Source: DASSUW01 sp963844205 (GTDB lineage Bacteria; Actinomycetota; Thermoleophilia; Solirubrobacterales; Solirubrobacteraceae). Taken from it: DNA of 64,000 bases. Below, in pieces: positions 26,219-33,921 of this stretch. The stretch is taken from assembly GCA_963844205.1 (NCBI GenBank), contig CAWJNK010000001.1, positions 1,426,001 to 1,490,000 on the forward strand, read 5' to 3'. The notes beneath the pieces were generated by a model. It searched no databases. It was not told where the DNA came from and was given only the letters and a program-made list of their open reading frames with translations. Each line of letters opens with the position of its first letter. Positions within the stretch are counted from its first letter, which is position 1. A program made the translations under genes and the position numbers.

Positions 26219-26796
26219 GCGCTCCCTGGGCCCTCCTGTCGTTCCTGCTGCGCTACCCCGACGAGCGCGTGGTCGCCGCGCGCTCGGAGGTGGCGACCGT
26301 CGAGCGCGGCCCGGTGCGCGACGCGCTCGAGCGGTTCGTGGACGAGTGGCGCGAGCCGTACGCGGAGCACTACGTCCAGACGTTCGACCTGCGCCGCCGC
26401 GCGAGCCTCAACCTCACCTACTACGCGCACGGCGACACGCGCGAGCGCGGCATGGCGCTGCTGCGCCTGAAGAAGCTCTACCGCTCGGCGGGGCTGCCGC
26501 TCGACAGCGCCGAGCTGCCCGACCACCTGACCGTCATGCTCGCCTTCGCCGCGCTGGCGCCGCCCGGCTACGGGGAGCAGCTGTTGAGCGAGCACCGGCC
26601 GGCGCTCGAACTGCTGCGGCTCTCGCTGCACGACCTCGGAAGCCCGTACGCACACGTGCTCGACGCCGTGGCCGCCTGCCTGCCGCGCCTAACCGTCAAG
26701 GACCGCGCGGAGGTCGCCCGGCTGGCGCGCGAGGGGCCACCGGAGGAGGCGGTCGGACTCGAGCCCTACGGGCCACCGGAGGCGATGCCGGTTTGA
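26215..26796 (+). CDS. narJ: Nitrate reductase assembly chaperone
   Basis: NarJ is the cytoplasmic chaperone needed to insert the molybdenum cofactor into NarG before membrane docking. The 193-residue helical product has the family motif EHYVQTFDLRRRASLNLTYY (about 44-63), with the TFD and Y/H(G)D(T) residues, and the ELPDHLTVMLAF stretch (about 101-112). ATG overlaps the narH stop; its stop overlaps the narI TTG start. Position between narH and narI is the usual order. Confidence 0.95.
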   Translation: MSAPWALLSFLLRYPDERVVAARSEVATVERGPVRDALERFVDEWREPYAEHYVQTFDLRRRASLNLTYYAHGDTRERGMALLRLKKLYRSAGLPLDSAELPDHLTVMLAFAALAPPGYGEQLLSEHRPALELLRLSLHDLGSPYAHVLDAVAACLPRLTVKDRAEVARLAREGPPEEAVGLEPYGPPEAMPV

Positions 26797-27494
26797 GCGC
26801 GGGCGAGATCCTGCTGTGGATCATCATGCCCTACGTCGCCGTGACGACGTTCGTCGTCGGCACCTGGTGGCGCTACCGGACCGACCAGTTCGGCTGGACC
26901 AGCCAGTCGACGCAGATGTTCGAGCACAAGATCCTCGGCTGGGCGGGACCGGCCTTCCACTACGGCGCGCTCGGCGCGGTGGCCGGGCACGTGATCGGGC
27001 TGATGATCCCGAAGTCGCTCACCGAGACGATCGGGATGTCGGAGAGCACGTACCGCTGGTTCTCCGCGATCGCCGGCGCGATCGCGGGGGCGATCTGCGT
27101 GGTCGGCTTCGTGGGCCTGGCCTACCGGCGGGCGACGAACGACCGCGTGCGGCGGACGACCTCGCGCATGGACCTGCTCGTCTATCTCCTCCTCACGATC
27201 CTGATCGGGCTCGGCGTCTACATGACGTTCGGCTACAACCTGATCACGAAGTCGCCCTACGACTACCGGGAGTCGATCTCGGAGTGGTGGCGGTCACTGT
27301 TCGTCCTGCAGCCCGACGTCGAGGCCGTGGAGGACGCGAACCTGCTCTACCAGGTCCACGCGATCGTCGCCTGGGCGTTCTGGGCGCTGTTCCCGTTCAG
27401 CCGGCTCGTGCACGCCTGGAGCATCCCGCTGCAGTACCTGGGCCGGCCGTACATCCTCTACCGGCGCCGCTACGCCGGAGCCCGCCGTGGCTGA
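26793..27494 (+). CDS. narI: Respiratory nitrate reductase, gamma (cytochrome b) subunit
   Basis: Membrane anchor of 233 residues that oxidises quinol and holds two b haems. Five helices are present; haem-ligand histidines are in AFHYGALGAVAGHVIGL (about 51-67) and near the C-terminus in QVHAIVAWAFWALFPFSRLVHAW (about 190-212). The start is a TTG that overlaps the narJ stop (TTGA), the only start that keeps the first helix and gives the normal length. The end overlaps narK by 8 nt. Confidence 0.95.
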   Translation: MSAGEILLWIIMPYVAVTTFVVGTWWRYRTDQFGWTSQSTQMFEHKILGWAGPAFHYGALGAVAGHVIGLMIPKSLTETIGMSESTYRWFSAIAGAIAGAICVVGFVGLAYRRATNDRVRRTTSRMDLLVYLLLTILIGLGVYMTFGYNLITKSPYDYRESISEWWRSLFVLQPDVEAVEDANLLYQVHAIVAWAFWALFPFSRLVHAWSIPLQYLGRPYILYRRRYAGARRG

Positions 27495-28680
27495 GCGCGG
27501 GTCGGGCAAGCAGCTCGCGGTCGCCACGGCCGCGTTCACCGTCTGCTTCTACGCCTGGGCGCTGCTCGGCCCGCTCGGCCCGGACCTCCAGGAGGACCTG
27601 GGGCTGTCGGACTTCGAGACGTCGGCGATGGTGGCCGTGCCGGTGCTGCTGGGCTCGATCATGCGGATCCCGCTCGGAGCGCTCGCGGACCGCTACGGCG
27701 GGCGGCTCGTCTTCACCGCGCTGATGGCGTTCACACCGCTCCCGCTCGTCGGGCTCGCGCTGTCCCACGACTCGCTCGCCGTGGTGCTGCTGCTCGGCTT
27801 CCTGCTGGGATTCGCGGGTGCGTCGTTCGCCGTCGGCGTGCCGTTCGTCAACGGGTGGTACTCGCCGGAACGGCAGGGCGCCGCGCTCGGCATCTACGGG
27901 ATGGGCATGGGCGGCACGGTCCTCGCAGGGCTCACCGCGCCGACGATCGCCGACGAGCTCGGGCTCGCGGCGCCGTTCTGGCTCGCGGCGGCGCTCGTCG
28001 CCCTCATGGCGGTCGTGTTCTACGTGCTCGCGCGCGATGCCGCGCCTGCGGGCGCGAAGCCGGGCGGGAGCCTGTTCGCACCGCTGGCCGTGTTCCGCTC
28101 GAGCGGCCGCGCGTGGGCGCTCACGCTGTTCTACTTCGTCTCGTTCGGCGGCTTCGTCGCGATGTTCCTCTACCTCCCGAAGCTGCTCACCGGGGTGCAC
28201 GACCTCACCAAGACCGACGCCGGCGCGCGCGCCGCCGGCTTCGCGCTGCTATCGGTGATCGGGCGGCCGCTCGGCGGCTGGCTGTCGGACCGCATCGGCG
28301 CGGGACGCATCCTGCGCTGGTCGTTCGTCGCGGTCGCCGCGCTGGCGCTCGTGCTGGCGGCCGGCTACGAATCCATGGTGCCGCTGACCTTCGCGTGCCT
28401 GACGCTGGCGGTCGCCCTCGGGCTGGGCATGGGCGCGGTGTTCAAGCTCGTCCCCGAGTGGTTCCCGGAGCGCGTCGGGGCGGTGACCGGCGTGGTCGGG
28501 GCGGCCGGTGGGCTCGGCGGCTTCTTCCCGCCGCTCGTGATGGGCGTGGTCAAGACGGCGACCGGCGGCTACGCGCTCGGGTTCGTGCTGCTGGCGTCGA
28601 TGGCGCTCGCGTGCCTTGGCGTGCTCATGGGCCTGCGGGTGGCGGCGCCGGCTCGCGGTCGGCCCGCGCGCAGCGGCTGA
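27487..28680 (+). CDS. narK: Nitrate/nitrite transporter, major facilitator superfamily
   Basis: A 397-residue, 12-helix transporter of the nitrate/nitrite porter family. The first nitrate signature is GFAGASFAVGVPFVNGWYS (about 106-124) and the second is GAVTGVVGAAGGLGGFFPP (about 336-354), both glycine-rich helices lining the anion path, with an Arg in each half of the family. GTG start inside the end of narI couples it to the reductase. Import of nitrate and/or export of nitrite for NarGHI is the expected job. Confidence 0.93.
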   Translation: MAERGSGKQLAVATAAFTVCFYAWALLGPLGPDLQEDLGLSDFETSAMVAVPVLLGSIMRIPLGALADRYGGRLVFTALMAFTPLPLVGLALSHDSLAVVLLLGFLLGFAGASFAVGVPFVNGWYSPERQGAALGIYGMGMGGTVLAGLTAPTIADELGLAAPFWLAAALVALMAVVFYVLARDAAPAGAKPGGSLFAPLAVFRSSGRAWALTLFYFVSFGGFVAMFLYLPKLLTGVHDLTKTDAGARAAGFALLSVIGRPLGGWLSDRIGAGRILRWSFVAVAALALVLAAGYESMVPLTFACLTLAVALGLGMGAVFKLVPEWFPERVGAVTGVVGAAGGLGGFFPPLVMGVVKTATGGYALGFVLLASMALACLGVLMGLRVAAPARGRPARSG

Positions 28681-28693
28681 CCCGCGGCGGGTC

Positions 28694-28709
28694 TGCGGAC
28701 TCCTACGGA
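28694..28709 (+). promoter_or_regulatory. 16-nt regulon motif, copy 4
   Basis: TGCGGACTCCTACGGA, 14 nt after the narK stop and 34 nt before the ATG of the degenerate kinase gene. Its presence indicates that this gene has its own promoter within the island rather than simply trailing the nar operon. Confidence 0.6.
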
Positions 28710-28743
28710 CGGCGGCCCGGCGGCGGGTCGCTTCAGCGACCAG

Positions 28744-29376
28744 ATGCGCGCTCTGCTCGAGCAGCGCCGCGGCCTCGGCCACCTGCTCGACGCTCACGAG
28801 GACGACCGGCGGCGCCATGCCGACACGCTGCACGAGGAGCTGGCCCAGGTCCTGTCGGCGGTGCTCATGAACCTGCGGATGCTGCGCCGCCAGGGCGTCG
28901 ACGCCGAATCGCTCGACGAGCTGCACGACCAGGTCGTGGGCGTCCTCGAGGAGATCCGCGACCTCGCGACCGAGCTGCGGCCGTCGTCGCTCGCGCAGCT
29001 CGGCCTCGTGCCGGCGCTCGAGGCGCTCGACGGCGTGTCCGTCGAGGCGGGTGGGCTGCCCGAGCCCGTGCCCGAGCCGGTGCGCACCGGCATCTACCGG
29101 CTCGTCGAGCACATCGCGTCGGCGGCCCGGCCCGGTACACGCGTCCGGCTGTCCGTGGCGAGCGAACGGCTCGACGTCGTGCTCGACGCCGAGCTCCGTG
29201 GGCCGGAGACCGTGACAGCGGCGCGGGCGCGGGTCGCCCTGCTCGGCGGATCGCTGACCGCGGAGTCCCTGCCCGCCGGGCGGACGCGCCTACGGGTACG
29301 GCTCCCGCTTCAGGCTCCGACGGGCAGCGTCGCACGCACGACGGTCCTGCCGACCGCGGAGTCGATCTCGAGCTGA
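28744..29376 (+). CDS. Histidine-kinase-like protein with degenerate ATPase domain
   Basis: A 210-residue cytoplasmic protein. Residues about 20-80 form a HisKA_3-like helical hairpin, with HADTLHEELAQVLSAVLMNLRML matching the phospho-acceptor region and EEIRDLATELRPSSLAQLGLVPALEAL the second helix. The ATPase part keeps its layout (YRLVEHIASAARPG at the N-box place, ARVALLGGSL near the end) but the N-box Asn and the DxGxG and GxGL motifs are gone. It cannot be a normal kinase; it may be a phospho-acceptor, phosphatase or partner of the neighbouring DevS-like kinase. Its 3' end overlaps that kinase gene by 67 nt on the opposite strand. Confidence 0.7.
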   Translation: MRALLEQRRGLGHLLDAHEDDRRRHADTLHEELAQVLSAVLMNLRMLRRQGVDAESLDELHDQVVGVLEEIRDLATELRPSSLAQLGLVPALEALDGVSVEAGGLPEPVPEPVRTGIYRLVEHIASAARPGTRVRLSVASERLDVVLDAELRGPETVTAARARVALLGGSLTAESLPAGRTRLRVRLPLQAPTGSVARTTVLPTAESISS

Positions 29377-30962
29377 CCGTGCGCGAGCGCCACGCGCTCG
29401 TGCATGCCGACGAGGCCGAAGCCCTCCGCACGGGCCTCCGGGTCGAAGCCGCGCCCGTCGTCCGTCACGTCGACGCGCACGACGTCGAAGTCGAGCGCGA
29501 CGTGGATTCGCACGTGTTCCGCGTTCGCGTGCTTGGCGATGTTGGTCAGCGCCTCCTGCACGATCCGGTACACGGTCGTCTCCAGCTCGGGGTCAAGCCT
29601 GCCGCCAACCTCGACCTCGGTCACGACCACGAGCCCCTCGACTGCGGCGAGCCGCTGTCCCAGGCTCTCGATCGCCGGCGCGAGCCCGATCTCGTCGAGC
29701 GCCGCCGGGCGAAGCTCGGTGATCAGCGTGCGCAGGCCGTCGATCTCGGTGCCGATGTAGTCGATCGCCTCGCGGACCGACTGCTCGAGCCCTTCGGGGT
29801 CGCCGCGGCGCAGCGCCGACGAGAGCAGCACCTGCAGCCCCCCGAGCCCCTGGAGCGTCTCGTCGTGCAGCTCTCGCGCCCAGCGCCCGCGCTCCTGCTC
29901 ACCGGCGGCGATCGAGTGCCGCAGCCGGTCCTCGGCAACCGAGCGCGCGGTCGCCACCGCCGTCGCCGCGCTCGCCGCGAAGGCCTGGAAGAGCCGCTCC
30001 TCCTCCGCGTCGAACACGGGATCGCCGGCGAAGCGGTCGAAGGCGGCGAGCAGGCCGAGCGGCGAGTTGCGGTAGACGAGCGGGACCAGCAGCGCGGTCG
30101 TGGCGCCGCTGATCCCGAGCTGACCGAGCTGCGTCGGCATGTCGTCCAGGCGCGCCGGGCGGCCCGAGAAGAGCACCTCGCCGGCGGCCGAGCCGGCGAG
30201 TGGGAAGCGGCCGCCGATCGCCGTCGACGAGACCTGGCCGGCGGCCGCGGCGAGCTGGAGCTGGTCGCCGTCGACGAGCAGCAGCACGACCGCCCGGGCG
30301 TCGAGCAGCGCGCGGCCGCGCTTGACGATCAGCTCCAGGACACGGTCGAGGTCGGTCTCACTGCCCACGGCGCGAGCGATGGCCGAGGTGGCCTCCAGCC
30401 GCCGGACGGCGCGTTCGGCCTCCGCGCTGCGGCGCGCCGCGTCCTCGTGCAGGCGGGCATTCTCGACCGCCAGCGCGGCCCAGTCGGCGAGGATCACGGT
30501 CGCCGCCTCGTCGCGCTCGTCGAACGGCCCGCCCGCCTTCTCCGTCAGGTACAGATTGCCCCACGGCTCGCCGCGGATGAGGACCGGCACGCCGAGGAAC
30601 GTGTGCATCGGCGGGTGATGCGCGGGAAAGCCGTAGGAGCGCGGATGGTCGCTCACGTCGTCCAGCCGCAGCGGCGCGGGGTGCCGGATCAGCTCGCCGA
30701 GGATCCCGCGGCCACGCGGAAGTTCGCCGATCTCCTCGCGGTCCTCGGGAGCGATCCCGCGCGTGACGAAGCGCCGCAGCTCGCGGCGGTCCTCGTCGAG
30801 CACGCCGATCGCGGCGTAGCGCGCGCCGGTCAGCTCGCACGCGACGCGCAGCAGCTCCTCGAGCACGGCATCGACCTCGAGCTGGGCCACCAGCCCGCGA
30901 CCGGCCTCCAGCAGCGCCGCGAGGCGGGCTTCGTCGAGCGTCCCGAGCTCCACCCCGGGCAT
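29310..30962 (-). CDS. DevS/DosS-like sensor kinase (two GAF domains + HisKA_3 + HATPase)
   Basis: A soluble kinase of 550 residues. GAF 1 spans about 20-165 and includes PLRLDDVSDHPRSYGFPAHHPPM then TFLGVPV; this matches closely the mycobacterial DevS/DosT GAF-A, where a His before PPM binds haem to sense oxygen, NO and CO. Here the equivalent is His116. GAF 2 covers about 185-335. The kinase core has the phospho-His in ARELHDETLQ, VQEALTNIAKHA (N box), DDGRGFD and GLVGMHER. The ATG at 30962 is preferred over a TTG at 30986, which would place the regulon motif in the coding region. Haem binding is inference from the motif. Confidence 0.88.
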   Translation of the reverse strand: MPGVELGTLDEARLAALLEAGRGLVAQLEVDAVLEELLRVACELTGARYAAIGVLDEDRRELRRFVTRGIAPEDREEIGELPRGRGILGELIRHPAPLRLDDVSDHPRSYGFPAHHPPMHTFLGVPVLIRGEPWGNLYLTEKAGGPFDERDEAATVILADWAALAVENARLHEDAARRSAEAERAVRRLEATSAIARAVGSETDLDRVLELIVKRGRALLDARAVVLLLVDGDQLQLAAAAGQVSSTAIGGRFPLAGSAAGEVLFSGRPARLDDMPTQLGQLGISGATTALLVPLVYRNSPLGLLAAFDRFAGDPVFDAEEERLFQAFAASAATAVATARSVAEDRLRHSIAAGEQERGRWARELHDETLQGLGGLQVLLSSALRRGDPEGLEQSVREAIDYIGTEIDGLRTLITELRPAALDEIGLAPAIESLGQRLAAVEGLVVVTEVEVGGRLDPELETTVYRIVQEALTNIAKHANAEHVRIHVALDFDVVRVDVTDDGRGFDPEARAEGFGLVGMHERVALAHGQLEIDSAVGRTVVRATLPVGA

Positions 30963-30969
30963 TGAACCA

Positions 30970-30985
30970 TCCGTGGAAACCCGCA
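30970..30985 (-). promoter_or_regulatory. 16-nt regulon motif, copy 5 (divergent promoter)
   Basis: Minus strand TGCGGGTTTCCACGGA, 7 nt before the DevS-like kinase ATG and 57 nt before the plus-strand small membrane protein at 31043. It supports feedback control of the sensor and control of the nirK-containing transcript. Confidence 0.65.
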
Positions 30986-31042
30986 ACAGGTCCGCGGAGC
31001 CGTGCGGAGGTGATCCCGCGGCTCGGCGCCGATGCTGGGGGC

Positions 31043-31264
31043 ATGACGCTCTCCCCCACCTCCACCGACACGCCCGAGTCCGCCGCCGGCGCCGGCCTGC
31101 TGCCGGTCTTCGCGCTCGCCGTCGTCCTCGCGACGGTCGCCATCTGCGCCGTCGTCGCCGCGCCCGGCACCATCACACTGATCGCCGCCCTGGCCGCCGT
31201 CATCGGCTTCGGGACCGGCATCGTGGCCCTGCTGAGCCGCCTCATCGGCCCCGAGGACCACTGA
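31043..31264 (+). CDS. Small membrane protein, two helices (73 aa)
   Basis: A 73-residue protein with a Ser/Thr/Pro N-terminus and two hydrophobic helices (about 20-42 and 46-66), ending LLSRLIGPEDH. ATG at 31043 is used because the longer frame runs through the regulon motif. No family is recognised. It is the first gene of a likely transcript with the flavodoxin gene 3 nt downstream and nirK, and the regulon motif is 57 nt upstream, so it is probably induced with nitrite reduction. Confidence 0.65.
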   Translation: MTLSPTSTDTPESAAGAGLLPVFALAVVLATVAICAVVAAPGTITLIAALAAVIGFGTGIVALLSRLIGPEDH

Positions 31265-31267
31265 CCG

Positions 31268-31768
31268 ATGCGGGTGCTCGTCACGGCGGCCAGCCGTCAC
31301 GGGGCCACCCACGAGATCGCCGATGCGATCGCGGCGGGCCTGAAGCGCCGGGGACTCGACGCCGAGGCGCGCCACACCGAGGACCTCGCCTCGGCCGATG
31401 GCTACGACGCCTACGTGCTCGGCAGCGCCGTCTACGTCGGGCGCTGGCTGGACGCCGCGCGCGAGCTGGTCGAGGGCAGCGCCGAAGCGCTCGCGGCCCG
31501 GCCCGTGTGGCTGTTCAGCTCCGGGCCGCTCGGCCCGCCCGACGCCCTCAAGCCCGAGGGTGATCCGGTCGATGCCGCCGCCGTCGTCGAGACGACGCGG
31601 GCGATCGATCACCGCGTCTTCGCCGGCCGGCTCGACCGCGGGCTGCTCTCGCTCGGCGAGAAGGCGCTCGTCGTCGCGGTGCGCGCGCCGGAGGGCGACT
31701 TCCGCGACTGGGACGCAATCGATGCGTTCGCGGCCGCGATCGCCGGGCACCTCGCGGAGAACTACTGA
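31268..31768 (+). CDS. Flavodoxin-domain protein (HemG/flavodoxin_5-like)
   Basis: A 166-residue flavodoxin-fold protein. VTAASRHGATHEIADAI (residues 5-21) is the FMN phosphate loop, GSAVYVGRWLDAARELV (about 52-68) the first aromatic flavin loop and WLFSSGPLG the second. The pattern matches the flavodoxin_5 family that includes protoporphyrinogen oxidase HemG, but actinobacterial members of this type are usually of unknown substrate. It lies between the small membrane protein and nirK and could feed electrons in the same regulon; this is inference. Confidence 0.8.
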   Translation: MRVLVTAASRHGATHEIADAIAAGLKRRGLDAEARHTEDLASADGYDAYVLGSAVYVGRWLDAARELVEGSAEALAARPVWLFSSGPLGPPDALKPEGDPVDAAAVVETTRAIDHRVFAGRLDRGLLSLGEKALVVAVRAPEGDFRDWDAIDAFAAAIAGHLAENY

Positions 31769-31854
31769 GTCGATCTACGCCGGAGTGCTGAGGAGTCGCA
31801 CCCCGATGCGGCCGAAGCTGAGGACAGAGAGTTCAACGGAAGGAAATCCCCGCC

Positions 31855-33066
31855 ATGTCCACCCTCATCCCAGAACCCGAGGACCAGGCCGCCCACGACA
31901 TCGACTATGCCGCGGCCGAAGGTCTCAACGCCGAGGGCGCCCAGCGCACGATCGACGTCGAGGCCGACCGTCGCTCCTGGACCTTCGTGGCCGTCGGCCT
32001 CGTCGGCCTCGTCTCCCTGATCGCCGTCCTGGTCGCGGTCGTCGCGCTCGCGACCAAGACCGACTCTCAGGCCGCGCCCGCCGCCCCCGCACCGGCGATG
32101 TCGCACGGCGACCACGCCGCCGCGACCGCGCCCGCCGCCGCTCCCACCGCCGCCGACGGGGAGGGCGTGAAGTTCGAGAAGTTCGAGCGGGTGGACCCGA
32201 CGCTGCCGCCCGTCCCGGCCGGCACCGTCAAGAAGTTCAAGGTCGACGTCTACCAGCACGTCACCCAGGTCTCCCAGGACCTCGCCCCGACCGAGGTGTG
32301 GAGCTTCGCGGTCAACGGCACGTACCACCGCGGCACCGGCGTGTCGGCCCCGATGGTCGTCAATGAGGGCGACACCGTCGACTTCACGCTCGTCAACGGC
32401 ACCGACGAGAGCATGAACGTCGACCTCCCGCACTCGCTCGACTTCCACTCGGCCGAGGTCAACCCCGGCAAGCGCTACTCCGACCTGGCGCCCGGCAAGT
32501 CGATGCACTACCGCTTCGTCGCCAAGCACCCCGGCGTGTTCATGTACCACTGCGCCACCCAGCCGGTCCTCATGCACACCGGCGCCGGCATGGTCGGCAT
32601 GTTCGTGGTCAAGCCGAAGAACCTCGCGCCGGTCGACAAGGAGCTGTGGATCACCCAGCAGGAGTACTACATCGGCGAGGCCGGCAAGGACGCGGACATG
32701 GACAAGATGGCCGCCAAGCAGCCCGACGTCATCGCCTTCAACGGCTACGCCAACCAGTACAAGGACCACCCGATCGACGTGAAAGTCGGCGAGAAGGTCC
32801 GCATGTACGTCCTCAACGCCGGCCCGAGCATCTGGAGCGCCTTCCACGTCATCGGCACCGTGTTCGACCGCACCATGATCGAGGGCGCCCCCGGCCACGA
32901 CGCCCAGACCATCAACCTCGCGCCGTCACAGGGCGGCTGGGTCGAGTTCACGCTCGAGGAGGAGGGCGGCTACCCGTTCGTCAACCACGCCTTCGGCGAC
33001 ATGGTCAAGGGCGCACTCGGCGTGCTCAAGACGCCGAACGCCCCGGGCCCCACCATGGAGCACTAG
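31855..33066 (+). CDS. nirK: Copper-containing nitrite reductase (NO-forming), membrane-anchored
   Basis: Reduces nitrite to nitric oxide with type 1 and type 2 copper. The 403-residue product has an N-terminal cytoplasmic part, one helix (about 43-66), an Ala/Pro/His-rich linker (about 70-100) and two cupredoxin domains. His193-x-x-Asp196-x-His198 (HSLDFH) gives a type 1 ligand, the catalytic Asp and a type 2 ligand; His232-Cys233, His241 and Met246 complete the centres in YHCATQPVLMHTGAGM; the C-terminal VNHAFGDMVKGALG holds the third type 2 His. The anchor replaces the usual signal peptide. GGAAGGAAAT precedes the ATG. It takes the nitrite made by NarGHI. Confidence 0.92.
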   Translation: MSTLIPEPEDQAAHDIDYAAAEGLNAEGAQRTIDVEADRRSWTFVAVGLVGLVSLIAVLVAVVALATKTDSQAAPAAPAPAMSHGDHAAATAPAAAPTAADGEGVKFEKFERVDPTLPPVPAGTVKKFKVDVYQHVTQVSQDLAPTEVWSFAVNGTYHRGTGVSAPMVVNEGDTVDFTLVNGTDESMNVDLPHSLDFHSAEVNPGKRYSDLAPGKSMHYRFVAKHPGVFMYHCATQPVLMHTGAGMVGMFVVKPKNLAPVDKELWITQQEYYIGEAGKDADMDKMAAKQPDVIAFNGYANQYKDHPIDVKVGEKVRMYVLNAGPSIWSAFHVIGTVFDRTMIEGAPGHDAQTINLAPSQGGWVEFTLEEEGGYPFVNHAFGDMVKGALGVLKTPNAPGPTMEH

Positions 33067-33089
33067 GACCTCCGGATCTCTCCGGCGAG

Positions 33090-33115
33090 CGGCGCCCCAC
33101 ACGGGCGCCGTTTCG
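33090..33115 (+). terminator. Terminator hairpin after nirK
   Basis: CGGCGCCC (33090-33097) pairs perfectly with GGGCGCCG (33103-33110) around a 5-nt loop and is followed by TTTCG. It lies 24 nt after the nirK stop and separates nirK from the motif-controlled membrane protein gene. Confidence 0.75.
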
Positions 33116-33126
33116 TCGTTAAGGAC

Positions 33127-33142
33127 TGCGGGGTTCCACGGA
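33127..33142 (+). promoter_or_regulatory. 16-nt regulon motif, copy 6
   Basis: TGCGGGGTTCCACGGA, placed after the nirK terminator and 83 nt before the membrane protein ATG at 33226. Its position between a terminator and the next gene is good evidence for a promoter element. Confidence 0.65.
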
Positions 33143-33225
33143 CTCGGACGTGTAGTCGGCGCGGATGGAACCCGGCCCGCCTCGCGATGCAATGGCTGTG
33201 CAAGGCAATCAAGAGGAGGACCACC

Positions 33226-33780
33226 ATGAGCAAGCTCTACATCTACGCCGGCATCGCAGCCAGCGTCATCCTCATCGCCTTCGGCGCCGGCTCGCTGTAC
33301 ATGGGCCTCGACGGTCGTGACCAGGTCCGCGGCGACCTCGCCCGCGAGCAGATCGTCGGCACGCCGGACTCCACCATCCCGGGCCAGAAGGTCGACACCG
33401 GCAAGGAGGCGGAGGCGTTCGCCGCAGTCATGCGCAAGCACACGCTGGAGGCCACCGGCGGCCAGACCTACGCCCAGATGGGCCGGTTCCTCGACGAGCA
33501 GGGCAACCCGACCTCCGACGAGGCCGCCGCCGCGACGGACCCGAAGACCGGCAAGCCCGTCGAGAACGGACTGCGGAACATGTGGGTGACCTCGACTGCT
33601 CTGAGTACCGCGCTCAACACGGCCTACTTCGCGGAGAGCGTCGCCACCTTCGCGATCGTCATGGGCGTCGCCCTGCTGCTCACCGGCATCGGCTTCCTGG
33701 TCCTCACGGTCCAGGTGCTGCGGCCGGCCCGCGCGGGCGAGACGGCCCCCCGAGCCTCCGCTCTCCCCACGACCAGCTAG
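33226..33780 (+). CDS. Membrane protein of unknown function, two helices with a large outer loop
   Basis: A 184-residue protein: helix 1 at about 3-24, a polar segment of about 115 residues probably outside the membrane, and helix 2 at about 140-165. AGAGGAGGACCACC precedes the ATG at 33226. The loop holds DPKTGKPVENGLRNMWVTSTALSTALNTAYFAE. The family is not recognised. It has its own regulon motif and a terminator on each side, so it is a monocistronic member of the nitrate/nitrite island; a partner of nirK or a quinol-handling protein is possible but unproven. Confidence 0.7.
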   Translation: MSKLYIYAGIAASVILIAFGAGSLYMGLDGRDQVRGDLAREQIVGTPDSTIPGQKVDTGKEAEAFAAVMRKHTLEATGGQTYAQMGRFLDEQGNPTSDEAAAATDPKTGKPVENGLRNMWVTSTALSTALNTAYFAESVATFAIVMGVALLLTGIGFLVLTVQVLRPARAGETAPRASALPTTS

Positions 33781-33805
33781 GTCCTCCTCTGGAGGGCGGA
33801 CATGC

Positions 33806-33831
33806 GAGCGGCCCCCATCCGGGGGCCGCTC
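33806..33831 (+). terminator. Strong terminator hairpin
   Basis: GAGCGGCCCCC (33806-33816) and GGGGGCCGCTC (33821-33831) pair perfectly over 11 bp with a 4-nt loop, followed by GTCGTTTGC. It closes the membrane protein transcript before the response regulator gene. Confidence 0.8.
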
Positions 33832-33870
33832 GTCGTTTGCGCGGGAACACGGCAACCCACCGCGCCGGCA

Positions 33871-33886
33871 TGCGGGAAACTACGGA
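33871..33886 (+). promoter_or_regulatory. 16-nt regulon motif, copy 7
   Basis: TGCGGGAAACTACGGA, 35 nt before the response regulator ATG and after a strong terminator. It suggests that the regulator controls its own gene. Confidence 0.7.
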
Positions 33887-33921
33887 CCGAGGCTGGGCCG
33901 CCTCGGGCATGCTGTGACGTG

